The notes under the pieces: generated by a model
Databases searched by the model: none
The model's input: the letters and a program-made list of their open reading frames with translations, nothing else
Told to the model about the DNA's origin: nothing
Translations under genes and position numbers: made by a program
In this document: positions 24,564 to 33,129 of the stretch, piece by piece
Numbering within the stretch: position 1 is the first letter of the stretch
How the letters are laid out: each line of letters begins with the position of its first letter
From: Asticcacaulis sp. UBA2476
GTDB taxonomy: Bacteria > Pseudomonadota > Alphaproteobacteria > Caulobacterales > Caulobacteraceae
Direction of reading: 5' to 3'
Assembly: GCA_002342035.1 (NCBI GenBank)
Contig: DDPE01000063.1
Coordinates: 1 to 64,000 of the forward strand
DNA: 64,000 bases

Positions 24564-26122
24564 GCCGCCACCGGCAGGTCCGCTCTCTCTGCCATGAGAA
24601 AGAATGACTCAAGATCGTCGAAGCGGTAGGCATCCAGCGCAAGATGGTTGTTGTCGGCGAGCCGTATTTTTGGCGCTTCAATATCTATGGCCGGGATCAG
24701 ATAATAATCGAAAACATCACGATTATTGGCAGCCATTCGGACGACTATGGTAATGTCAGGCATCAGGCCGGCATCAAACCGTATCTGCCAGCGATTTCTA
24801 CCGGATGCGGACTGACCGCAACGACTGATAACCAGTGAAGCTTTGATTTCCTCATTGACGACGAGGAAGTCCGTCTGCTCGTCCACCCGGACTTTGCCGC
24901 CAAGTTGCCCGATCTGATTCAGGACGTCCGCTATAATCTCAGGGTGCATCTGCCTGATATGGCGGTTGTCCTCGATGAACGTAAGGTCGCGGCCTGGATC
25001 ATAACCTATGAGTTTGTAAGCTTGTGTCAGGCCGCCAAAGCGATAGGCGTATACTGCACTTGACGGCATGTCGTCTGTCTCGTCGATCAGGATACCTGAA
25101 AGCCAGCCCTGCCGCTCATGCAGGGCTTTCAGCCTCGTCAGCATGTCCGCATCCGAGAACTTTCGGTTTCGTTCGCGGATAATGCCCTGAGCTGTGTAAA
25201 AATGGCGCGGTTCAATGATCGCTTCAAAAACTCCGTCAGCGCGGACCCACATATCCGGATCGTTCTCGACCCGCCGCTTTTTCAGTTTGAATGACCTTCG
25301 ATTGAAAACATTGTTCCCAATATATTTTTCGTTGGTCAAAATGCCGTGCACAACACCACGGGTCCAGTTTCGGCCAAGGTCAGTTTTCACGCTCCGCAGG
25401 TTTAGGCGGGCGGCAATCTCTGACTCACGCAACCCCTCTTCAGTAAACGCTTTGTAGATCCACTTTACGATCACCACCTCATCCTCCGGTCCGGCCACCA
25501 GCACCACCCGGTCCGTCTGAAGCGACTTGTGTTCCCCCCGCTTCAATTCCCCCTTCGGATTGCGTTGCTCGTCGAGCAGGACCCGCCGCAGGCCAAATCC
25601 GGCCGGACCGCCCTGCCGAAAGCCCATCTCTATAAGGCGGCACTGGCCGGCGAAGACCTTACCGGAAAGTTCGCGGCTGTACTCTCCCGCCATGGCGCGT
25701 TTAACGCCCTTAACGATGGTTGAAACCGGACTACCGTCATTCTCAAATTGCTCTGCAACGTAGTGTACGTCGATACCCGCTCGTCGGCACATGTATTCGT
25801 AATAAGCGCTTTCGTCGGCATCCTGGAACCGTCCCCATCTGGTGACATCAAGGACAAGGATGGTTGTGAAATCGGCTGCACCAGACTGAACGTCGGCAAT
25901 CAGGCTCTGCAATGCCTCGCGTCCGTCAATGCTCAGGCCGCTCTTGCCGGAGTCGGTATAGGTGCGGACAATGTCGATAGCGAACCGTTCGGCGTACTCG
26001 CGGATGGCATCAGCCTGATTTTCTGTCGAGTATTTCTGGTGATCCGTAGACATGCGGACGTACATCGCTCCGCGCCTGCGACTGGAGGTTTCTTCGCTCC
26101 CGATTGTCATTCCTGCGTTCAT
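24560..26122 (-). CDS. Large serine recombinase (integrase/resolvase family)
   Basis: 520 residues from the ATG at 26122 (GGGAG upstream), with a GTG 27 bases earlier as an alternative. Resolvase domain (about 18-160) has the catalytic Ser in AMYVRMSTDHQKYS, plus TILVLDVTRWGRFQDAD and SPVSTIVKGVKRAMAGEYSRELS. The Recombinase (PF07508-like) domain about 185-300 contains GPAGFGLRRV and ILTNEKYIGNNVFNRRS. The tail lacks an evident Cys-rich zinc ribbon. It integrates or excises element DNA. Translationally coupled to two ParB-like proteins and divergent from a regulator gene. It is the only site-specific recombinase in the window. Confidence 0.9.
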   Translation of the reverse strand: MNAGMTIGSEETSSRRRGAMYVRMSTDHQKYSTENQADAIREYAERFAIDIVRTYTDSGKSGLSIDGREALQSLIADVQSGAADFTTILVLDVTRWGRFQDADESAYYEYMCRRAGIDVHYVAEQFENDGSPVSTIVKGVKRAMAGEYSRELSGKVFAGQCRLIEMGFRQGGPAGFGLRRVLLDEQRNPKGELKRGEHKSLQTDRVVLVAGPEDEVVIVKWIYKAFTEEGLRESEIAARLNLRSVKTDLGRNWTRGVVHGILTNEKYIGNNVFNRRSFKLKKRRVENDPDMWVRADGVFEAIIEPRHFYTAQGIIRERNRKFSDADMLTRLKALHERQGWLSGILIDETDDMPSSAVYAYRFGGLTQAYKLIGYDPGRDLTFIEDNRHIRQMHPEIIADVLNQIGQLGGKVRVDEQTDFLVVNEEIKASLVISRCGQSASGRNRWQIRFDAGLMPDITIVVRMAANNRDVFDYYLIPAIDIEAPKIRLADNNHLALDAYRFDDLESFFLMAERADLPVAA

Positions 26123-26184
26123 AAATCCCGCTCCCGAAGGCGTTACCACTTACCGCGACTTCTGAGGCGGCGGGGAGTTTTAGC

Positions 26185-26793
26185 GTGGGAGGGGACGGAT
26201 TGTCGCTTGCAAAAACAAGGCGAGTTTTGGGAGCAAAATCAAGCGTTTCTTCCGACCTTGAGCTGGCAAAAATTGTTGCAAAAGCCCTTCGTGAAGACTT
26301 CGGAGACATGGCATCCGCCATCAAGCAAATTGGTCAGATTACAAGCGCAAATCTCAACACCGTCACAAACTGGTATCAGGCCAAAAATGTCCCATCTTCC
26401 AGACACTTACTTGTTTTGGCGAGAACCTCTCCCGGTATATTGCGGCTCGTTTTGATGCAGATCGGCGGGGAAGATCTTTGGGATGCCTTTCAGCTCTATC
26501 CTGCCCGTAAACGAACCGTGTCCAGACGACATGATATCGGCCGCGACACCCCCAAACGCATCGAAACGGATGTCACAACAAATGTCACAACAACCGATTT
26601 AAATGAGCGCCAGAACTGGTTTATCAGCGAACTCAACCGCGGCTCTGACTGCAATGCGCAAAGCCTTGCGCACGAATGGAATGTCACTATTCGAACCGCA
26701 AGGCGGGACATTTCCCGCCTTAAAAGCTATGGCCTGATTAAATTTTCCGGGGCAAAAAGGAATGGGAGATACGGCGTGTCTGAGCGAGTGTAG
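26185..26793 (+). CDS. Winged-helix regulator divergent from the recombinase
   Basis: 202 residues from a GTG. A TTG at 26200 with GGGAGGGG upstream is a credible start. The N-terminal region (about 20-95) has KQIGQITSANLNTVTNWYQAK, an HTH-like segment with ARTSPGILRLVLMQIGGEDLW; the C-terminal winged helix (about 150-200) reads AHEWNVTIRTARRDISRLKSYGLI. The two DNA-binding-like segments and divergent position (under 80 bases from the recombinase start) suggest control of the recombinase operon. Confidence 0.7.
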   Translation: MGGDGLSLAKTRRVLGAKSSVSSDLELAKIVAKALREDFGDMASAIKQIGQITSANLNTVTNWYQAKNVPSSRHLLVLARTSPGILRLVLMQIGGEDLWDAFQLYPARKRTVSRRHDIGRDTPKRIETDVTTNVTTTDLNERQNWFISELNRGSDCNAQSLAHEWNVTIRTARRDISRLKSYGLIKFSGAKRNGRYGVSERV

Positions 26794-26856
26794 GTATCAA
26801 TGATCGCCTAAGGCGTTGCCTATTGATGAACTCGACGCTAACTCCAGACGCCCGCA

Positions 26857-27123
26857 CTAACCGGCGTGTTCAGCGTCAATAAATAGCGCCACGCCGCCAG
26901 GAACAGACTCCTGCGCTCTCTTCACACTGCCGTTGGCATCGACCGCTTCAAAGATGCGGCGTTCCAGCTCATTTCGGCGAGGATCAGAGTCGATGTCCCA
27001 AAGCGCCACGACCTCTGCATCGCTAAGTCCTGTCTCGAACTGAAATTCCGATACCGCTTCAGCAGCCTTTTCTTCGTCCGTATAGTCGTAAAGACGATCA
27101 GCAATGTCTACAGAAACGCCCAT
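26857..27123 (-). CDS. Hypothetical protein, acidic
   Basis: 88 residues from the ATG at 27123, preceded by AGGGG at 7 nt; an ATG 21 bases earlier is less well placed. Acidic helical protein (YDYTDEEKAAEAVSEFQFETGLSD, split by a turn, then EVVALWDIDSDPRRNELERRIFEAVDA) ending VALFIDAEHAG. No family is recognised. It may belong to the recombinase element or the adjoining defence island. Confidence 0.55.
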   Translation of the reverse strand: MGVSVDIADRLYDYTDEEKAAEAVSEFQFETGLSDAEVVALWDIDSDPRRNELERRIFEAVDANGSVKRAQESVPGGVALFIDAEHAG

Positions 27124-27480
27124 ATTCAAGCCCCTGGCAATCATTTCAGTACCCTAAAAATAGAGCCTGATGTCGGCAGCCCGACGGTTTAATCACCTCC
27201 AGAATATATCACGAACCTGAGTGCGAAACCAGGGCCTAACTGGTATTTTTAACAGCAGGGTGATCGAAACCAGGAACAGGGTCAAACGCGCTACGACAAG
27301 TCGCTTCTCGTCGCATTGCTCAGATACACAACTTCCTCAGATTGGAATGAGGCGGGAATAGCAGCGCCGACACAAGAACATAGCGGCAACATTTTTTCAA
27401 CCCAACACCGGAAACGCACTTGATATCTGGGGCGAACACCGACACCTTGTCAAAATTCTTCCCAGCGATAACGGTGCCTA
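27124..27480. other. Intergenic region before the restriction-modification operon
   Basis: No gene seen. Two CCAGG pentamers lie here (near 27221 and 27272) and a third just inside the methyltransferase gene (near 27487). If the enzyme recognises CCWGG, these could take part in self-regulation through its HTH. Confidence 0.4.
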
Positions 27481-28716
27481 ATGCAAAACCAGGACTTTTC
27501 TTCACTCAGAATTCAGGCAGGCATCACCATAGAAGCGCTCGCCGATAAGCTGGGCTATAGTCCAAGGCAGGTATATCGTTGGGAAAGGGGCGAGCAGCCG
27601 CCTCGTGAAGCCGCCCTATCGCTTCTCAGAACCATGGTTCAGGGCTCGACGAACGTCACTACGCTGAACAGTCGCTTTACGTTTATAGACCTGTTTGCCG
27701 GTATCGGTGGGCTGCGCAGAGGGTTCGATTCGATCGGGGGCCACTGCGTTTTTACCTCGGAGTGGAACAAGTACGCTCAGCAGACCTACGCCACCAACTT
27801 TCGGGACAACCACCCGATAAATGGCGATATCACCCAGATCGGCACTGACGACATTCCGGATCATGACGTGCTGGTTGCCGGCTTTCCGTGCCAGCCATTT
27901 TCGATTGCCGGGGTATCGAAGAAAAACTCACTCGGCCGTAGTCATGGTTTCCTTGATGAGGCTCAGGGCACGCTGTTTTTCGACGTCGCCCGTATCCTGA
28001 GTGAAAAGCGCCCGGCGGCTTTCATGCTGGAGAATGTCAAAAATCTCAAAAGCCATGACAAAGGACGAACCTTTGAGGTCATCATGAAGACCCTTCGTGA
28101 AGAACTGGGCTATCATGTCTGGCACAAGGTCATCGACGCAAACCATTTTGTTCCCCAGCACCGCGAACGAATAGTCATTGTCGGGTTCCGTGAAAACGTC
28201 CCCTTCAACTGGGACGATCTGAAGCTGCCGGCAAAGAGCGCGCAGCAACTACGCAGCATTTTGCATCCCGGAGACGGCACTGAAGATACAGAGGAGCCTT
28301 ATACGGTGGGTGCTCAGGCAAAGGTGAACGACAAGTACACGCTGACGGATAAGCTCTGGGAATATCTCCAGGGATATGCCGCCAAACATAAGGCAGCGGG
28401 CAACGGCTTTGGATTCGGGCTGGTTGGCGCCACCGATGTCGCGCGCACGCTTTCAGCACGTTATTACAAAGACGGCTCGGAAATACTGATCAATAGAGGC
28501 GCAGGCAAAAACCCACGGCGCCTGACGCCCCGTGAATGCGCGCGCCTGATGGGGTATGGCGATGATTTCCGGATACCTGTGTCAGATACTCAAGCATACA
28601 AGCAGTTCGGTAACTCGGTAGCAGTTCCGGTCTTCTGCGAGGTCGCGCGTATTATGCAGCCCCATATCCAGATGCTGGTAAGCCAGCAGCAACAGCAGTT
28701 TAAAGAGGCGGTTTGA
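27481..28716 (+). CDS. DNA (cytosine-5) methyltransferase with N-terminal HTH, Dcm/EcoRII type
   Basis: 411 residues. The N-terminal XRE helix-turn-helix (about 8-55, LRIQAGITIEALADKLGYSPRQVYRWERG split over its helices) is as in SsoII/EcoRII-type methyltransferases that repress their own operon. The catalytic domain has motif I FIDLFAGIGGLRRGFD, motif IV with the catalytic Cys in AGFPCQPFSIAG, motif VI MLENVKNL, motif VIII QHRERIVIVG, and motif X KQFGNSVAVPV. It methylates cytosine at C5 to protect against the MvaI/BcnI-type enzyme encoded two genes later. The Vsr gene follows after 1 base. Confidence 0.92.
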   Translation: MQNQDFSSLRIQAGITIEALADKLGYSPRQVYRWERGEQPPREAALSLLRTMVQGSTNVTTLNSRFTFIDLFAGIGGLRRGFDSIGGHCVFTSEWNKYAQQTYATNFRDNHPINGDITQIGTDDIPDHDVLVAGFPCQPFSIAGVSKKNSLGRSHGFLDEAQGTLFFDVARILSEKRPAAFMLENVKNLKSHDKGRTFEVIMKTLREELGYHVWHKVIDANHFVPQHRERIVIVGFRENVPFNWDDLKLPAKSAQQLRSILHPGDGTEDTEEPYTVGAQAKVNDKYTLTDKLWEYLQGYAAKHKAAGNGFGFGLVGATDVARTLSARYYKDGSEILINRGAGKNPRRLTPRECARLMGYGDDFRIPVSDTQAYKQFGNSVAVPVFCEVARIMQPHIQMLVSQQQQQFKEAV

Positions 28717-28717
28717 T

Positions 28718-29179
28718 TTGGTGGACGTTCATGATGCCATAACACGCAGCCGGAACATGGCAGCGATTAAGGGCCATGACACCAAACCCGAACTACGGAT
28801 TCGCAAAGGGCTTCATCGCCTCGGATACAGATACAGGCTCCACGACAAAACGCTGCCAGGGAAACCGGATTTGGTCCTCCCCAAGCACCGGGCTGCCATT
28901 TTCGTTAATGGCTGCTTCTGGCATCTCCACGATTGCCACTTGTTCAAGTGGCCGGGCACGCGGCAGGACTTCTGGCAGGCTAAGATCGGCCGAAATGCTG
29001 AAAATGATGCCCGCAATCTCAGGCAACTGGGAGCGCTTGGCTGGCGGGTCGCAACAGTATGGGAATGTGCGCTCAAAGGCCGCGGACGACTTCCCGACCA
29101 GAAAGCTATACAGCTTCTGGATGATTGGCTAAGGTCCGGAAACGATTCAATAAATATCCGGGGCACAAATCTTGGTTGA
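28718..29179 (+). CDS. vsr: Very short patch repair endonuclease Vsr
   Basis: 153 residues from TTG (a GTG is the next codon). Vsr signatures are present: NMAAIKGHDTKPELRIRKGLHRLGYRYRLH, with breaks at the helix ends, LPGKPDLVLPKHRAAIFVNGCFWHLHDC (catalytic Asp and zinc-site Cys/His) and WRVATVWECALKG. It nicks 5' of the mismatched T at T:G pairs arising from deamination of methylated cytosine, repairing damage caused by the adjacent methyltransferase. Overlaps the endonuclease gene by 8 bases. Confidence 0.93.
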   Translation: MVDVHDAITRSRNMAAIKGHDTKPELRIRKGLHRLGYRYRLHDKTLPGKPDLVLPKHRAAIFVNGCFWHLHDCHLFKWPGTRQDFWQAKIGRNAENDARNLRQLGALGWRVATVWECALKGRGRLPDQKAIQLLDDWLRSGNDSINIRGTNLG

Positions 29180-30494
29180 TTCACTTTCCCAGCTTTTAAG
29201 CCTCATGCTCCATCACGGAGCGACGAGGATATATGCAAAGAAATTGTCGCCAAACGACAACTCTAAAAACCAGGTGTACCTCGGCGGCGACTTTTCAGTC
29301 CTCAACATTATACCACACAACGATATCTATACCGATAGCGAAGAGGCCGCAGGAAGTGTCCGTGACCGAGGCAAAGCGAGCCTGAATTTCTTCTGGGTGG
29401 ATCAGGATGGAATGCACCCTGCTCCCGAGGCCCAACTGATACTGTATCCTAAGTATCCGGAAGTTCGGATGTCGGGCTTTTTGAAGCGCTGTAAGCAGGC
29501 GCCAAGTGAAATCATGCGCGTCCGCGACCCTGGCCGTGTTCTATTCATTGGCGTGACAGCCCGGCGGGAAGTTCTTGCCTTTGCCGTCAAGGCCGACAGC
29601 CCAGTAGCCGTGGAACTCAACAGCCGCCAGTGGGAGAGCCTTGGTGTCTTTCTGGAACTGCCATCAAGCGCGGACGTCGCACAAAATCCAAAGTCGATAT
29701 TGCTGGCGGAGCTTCGACGGATACACGCGCTCAAATGGGTTGCATCGCAGAAATTAAGCAGAGACGGCAAAAAGCTGCCCTACGCTGCCAGGAATGGCGG
29801 CGGCTACACCCTGGAAGCTGAACTTGGCATATCGCCTAACGGTTACTCGGAACCTGATTTCATGGGATGGGAAATCAAACAATACAGCGTCACCGATTTC
29901 CAGACCTATCGCGCCAAGACCCCTGTGACACTTATGACGCCTGAACCAAATGGGGGCACCTACAAAGACGAAGGTGTGGCAGAATTTCTGCGCCGGTTTG
30001 GATATGCCGACAAGAGCGGCAAGGCTGATCGGTTTAATTTCGGCGGCATCTATACGTGCGACAAAGACTTCCACGCTGACACGGGCCTGAAAATGACCCT
30101 CGACGGCTACGACGTACAGACCGGCAAGATTACAGACATGGACGGGAGCATCAATCTCATATCACGCAGCGACGAAATGGCGGCGTCGTGGAGCTTCAAA
30201 GGCATAATGCAGCACTGGAATCGAAAGCACGCCCAGGCAGCCTACCTCCCGTGTCTTTTTCATGAACCTCCACCGGAATATGCTTATGGTGCGAAGGTGC
30301 TCCTCTGCGAACAAACCGACTTCATATTGTTCATGAGGGCTTTGGCCACGGGCAAGATCTATTACGACCCCGCCGTAAAAATAGAGAATGCGTCGTCGGC
30401 GAATCCGATGTTGAAGAGGCGTAGTCAGTTCCGGATAAAGCACTCTCAAATTGTCGAGGTGTATCATCAGAACGAAGAGATACCGCTGGCTTAA
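29172..30494 (+). CDS. MvaI/BcnI-family type II restriction endonuclease
   Basis: 440 residues from TTG. The C-terminal catalytic half has GGGYTLEAELGISPNGYSEPDFMGWEIKQY (written continuously in the protein around residues 217-246), giving the E-Xn-D-x-x-x-x-E-x-K active site of MvaI/BcnI enzymes. These act as monomers on short pseudopalindromes (CCWGG for MvaI, CCSGG for BcnI) by successive nicking. The N-terminal about 190 residues form an additional domain (YLGGDFSVLNIIPH, PRGKASLNFFWVDQ-like region) that resembles a DNA-recognition module. Coupled by an 8-base overlap to vsr. Exact recognition sequence cannot be read from the gene. Confidence 0.85.
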   Translation: MVDSLSQLLSLMLHHGATRIYAKKLSPNDNSKNQVYLGGDFSVLNIIPHNDIYTDSEEAAGSVRDRGKASLNFFWVDQDGMHPAPEAQLILYPKYPEVRMSGFLKRCKQAPSEIMRVRDPGRVLFIGVTARREVLAFAVKADSPVAVELNSRQWESLGVFLELPSSADVAQNPKSILLAELRRIHALKWVASQKLSRDGKKLPYAARNGGGYTLEAELGISPNGYSEPDFMGWEIKQYSVTDFQTYRAKTPVTLMTPEPNGGTYKDEGVAEFLRRFGYADKSGKADRFNFGGIYTCDKDFHADTGLKMTLDGYDVQTGKITDMDGSINLISRSDEMAASWSFKGIMQHWNRKHAQAAYLPCLFHEPPPEYAYGAKVLLCEQTDFILFMRALATGKIYYDPAVKIENASSANPMLKRRSQFRIKHSQIVEVYHQNEEIPLA

Positions 30495-30744
30495 GATAAT
30501 GCCCTCGTGGACAGATAAAAATTACGCCTGGAGCACCTACCCTTCAAGCTAATTATAATGGTTCGTGTTAACGCGCCTAAGTACGCACGAACGACAGCTT
30601 CTGGCAGTCTGGCCCCTGTTAACATAATAACGCCAAACAGCTTGACGTTGCGGCGCTACACATGACACGTTAAAAAAACTTTGAGATGCCGATAATACGG
30701 AAACTATCCGATATGCGCAAAATGCGTAACTAAAGGGGCCACAA
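30495..30744. other. Gap before the GHKL ATPase operon
   Basis: No gene seen. The sequence is AT-richer than its surroundings and ends with AAGGGG before the GTG start of the next gene, so a promoter here is likely but not pinpointed. Confidence 0.35.
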
Positions 30745-32154
30745 GTGAGTGTTGAGCAAGTTATTGAACGCGGGTATGTCGATCTCACACCCGTCAAATC
30801 GTTCTTCGTCAATATGCTCACGCGGGACATCCCGCTGTTTGACGCTATTCTCGATCTATTGGACAACTGCGTTGACGGCATCATACGTAGTCGCCTGGAT
30901 CACGTCGGTGATCATCCGTATAAGGACTTTTACGCGCATATTGAATTCAACGAAGGATCGTTCACCATTTCCGACAATTGCGGCGGAATCCCCTCGAACC
31001 TGATCGAATACGCCTTTCGCCTAGGTCGACCGGCTGAAAGGGTCGAAGATTCACCGGGTTCGGTGGGTGTGTATGGTATTGGAATGAAGCGAGCGATCTT
31101 CAAGATGGGCCGAGAATGCCTGATTTCCACCCAGAATCCCGATAAAGCGTTCGAAGTGTCTATCTCACCCGAATGGATCGGTGAAAACGCTAATTGGCAC
31201 ATACCTTTAGCGGAAAAGGATCGGGTTGCTGGGAAACCTAACGGCACCGTCGTTTATATATCCGAACTTTATGATAATATTGGTGCCCAGTTCGGAGCCG
31301 ATAAAGAAGCGTTCACGGAAGAGCTCGAACGGCTGATTTCCACGCACTACGCATTTATCATCGCCAAGGGTTTCGAGGTTACGATAAACGGCGTCTTGAT
31401 CGTTGGACAACCAACGCGGCTGTTATTCGACGATGGAGTAGGCCAAGGAATCCGGCCTTTTATTTTTGAAGCCACCATCGAGGAAGTAGAAATTTACCTC
31501 ATTGTTGGGTTCACGATTCCAATCCCTTCAACCGCTGAGATCGAAGACGAGCAGGAAGAAAGCCGATACAAATCGACCGACGCAGGGTGGACGGTAATCT
31601 GCAATGATCGCGCCGTGGTCTATCGCGACAGAAGCGAATTAACCGGGTGGGGCGATGCGGGAGTTCCTGCCTACCATACACAATTTATCGCGATCGCCGG
31701 TATAGTTGAATTTAGAAGCACAGACCCGAAAAAACTGCCCACGACGACCACGAAACGAGGAATCGATTCATCTTCTCGTCTCTATCTTCAAATCAAAAAT
31801 AAGATGCGCGAGGGTATGCAGCTTTTCACTACCTATACCAACCGTTGGAAGGGCAACACCGAAGCGACCAAAGTTCAATTTCGCGACGCGAAGCCCATGA
31901 CGCTGGACGAGCTGAAAACCGCATCAAAGGCGCTGACATTTGCAGAAACGAAGAATACTCGTTATCCCGGATTGCAGTATAAGCCGAACTTACCAATGCC
32001 GGAAAAGGTTGTATCTGATGAACGGAAGATCACCTACAAGGTGTCGAACTCGGAATATACCAAGGTCGCCAAGTTCCTTCTCGATGATGAAGATGCCAAA
32101 ACAGCAGACGTAGGCCTCGCCTCATTCAAGCACGCTTTACGGAGCGCGCGTTAG
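30745..32154 (+). CDS. GHKL-type ATPase (MutL/MORC/Hsp90-like) of a defence operon
   Basis: 469 residues from a GTG with AAGGGG upstream. Bergerat-fold motifs: N-box AILDLLDNCVDGI (about residue 36), G1 ISDNCGGIP (about 77), G2 SVGVYGIGMKRAIFKMG (about 107), and NGTVVYI further on. A transducer-like region with a conserved TTTTKRGID segment follows. GHKL ATPases of MutL/MORC kind are known companions of restriction-modification genes and phage-defence operons. Its stop (TAG) is immediately followed by the ATG of the next gene, so the two act as a pair. Role in the island is inferred. Confidence 0.8.
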   Translation: MSVEQVIERGYVDLTPVKSFFVNMLTRDIPLFDAILDLLDNCVDGIIRSRLDHVGDHPYKDFYAHIEFNEGSFTISDNCGGIPSNLIEYAFRLGRPAERVEDSPGSVGVYGIGMKRAIFKMGRECLISTQNPDKAFEVSISPEWIGENANWHIPLAEKDRVAGKPNGTVVYISELYDNIGAQFGADKEAFTEELERLISTHYAFIIAKGFEVTINGVLIVGQPTRLLFDDGVGQGIRPFIFEATIEEVEIYLIVGFTIPIPSTAEIEDEQEESRYKSTDAGWTVICNDRAVVYRDRSELTGWGDAGVPAYHTQFIAIAGIVEFRSTDPKKLPTTTTKRGIDSSSRLYLQIKNKMREGMQLFTTYTNRWKGNTEATKVQFRDAKPMTLDELKTASKALTFAETKNTRYPGLQYKPNLPMPEKVVSDERKITYKVSNSEYTKVAKFLLDDEDAKTADVGLASFKHALRSAR

Positions 32155-33129
32155 ATGGCAACCCCGGCATACCAGCTCAGAACAAACAAGGCCGTAGACC
32201 GTTACCTCTTTATTTCCTTGCTGCGTAAAATTATTGGGGACGAACTATCCACTGAGTACCGCTATTATGGGTTCGGTGGCCCATACCTCGAAGATTTTGC
32301 ACTTATCCATGCGACGTTTCCTCAAATGGAGACGGTCTCAGTGGAGCTGTATGAAGAAGTATTCAAGCGCCAACAATTCCATGCGAATTCTAGCAAGTGC
32401 ACACTTAGAAATGCAAACGTCAGAGATTTCATAGCTACCCTTCCGGCGGACAAAAAGGCAGTGTTTTGGTTGGATTTCACTTCATTGACACCAGGTCATC
32501 TCGACACCTACATGGAACTCTTGAGAAGCGTGCCGTGTGGTAGTATCGTAAGGATATCGCTCGAAATTCAGCCTCAGCTATACGTCAACCCGCGCAATTC
32601 CGAGGGGATCAAGTATAATAAGGGTGGCCATGATAAAGAAAAGCCATTCTTAGATCGGTTCTCGCATTTCCTCAGTGGAATGGGAGAAGAACTGGAGCTA
32701 TCCCCTCTCATCTTCTGTAAAACTGTGCAGAAGATGGTCGCCGTGGCGGCCCAAAGAGCTCTGCCTACATCTGCGCAAGGTTTAGTCCTATCACCGCTTA
32801 GCTCGTTCTATTATAAAGACGGTGCAGGAATGTATACTCATACAGGAATCGTTTGCGGTTTCGATGAGACCGAAGCTGCGAGAGCTCCAGTCCTAAACTG
32901 GCCTTATGCCAGCTTTGATTGGGCAAATGATATTCAGCCTTTGGAAATGCCCGTATTGAGTACAAAGGAAAGGCTAAAGTTACAGCACCTACTACCTTGT
33001 AACGACGACGCAGCTCCGCTAATCGACGCCTTAGGTTATCAAATCGAAGGGGCAGAGAGTGAGCGCCTCATGCTTCAATATGCAAAATTCTACAAAGAAT
33101 ATCCGCACTTCATCAAAGCAACAATCTGA
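32155..33129 (+). CDS. Rossmann/methyltransferase-like partner of the GHKL ATPase
   Basis: 324 residues, abutting the ATPase gene with no gap. The N-terminal part (about 20-150) reads as an alpha/beta fold: YRYYGFGGPYLEDFALIHATFP, then METVSVELYEEVFKRQQFHA, a motif-II-like acidic turn, NVRDFIATLP, and VFWLDFTSLTPGHLDTYMELL. This resembles SAM-methyltransferase-like proteins without a clear catalytic signature. The C-terminal half is not recognised. A strict pairing with a GHKL ATPase in a restriction island suggests a two-component defence module. Codon use appears slightly AT-richer than the flanking genes. Confidence 0.6.
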   Translation: MATPAYQLRTNKAVDRYLFISLLRKIIGDELSTEYRYYGFGGPYLEDFALIHATFPQMETVSVELYEEVFKRQQFHANSSKCTLRNANVRDFIATLPADKKAVFWLDFTSLTPGHLDTYMELLRSVPCGSIVRISLEIQPQLYVNPRNSEGIKYNKGGHDKEKPFLDRFSHFLSGMGEELELSPLIFCKTVQKMVAVAAQRALPTSAQGLVLSPLSSFYYKDGAGMYTHTGIVCGFDETEAARAPVLNWPYASFDWANDIQPLEMPVLSTKERLKLQHLLPCNDDAAPLIDALGYQIEGAESERLMLQYAKFYKEYPHFIKATI

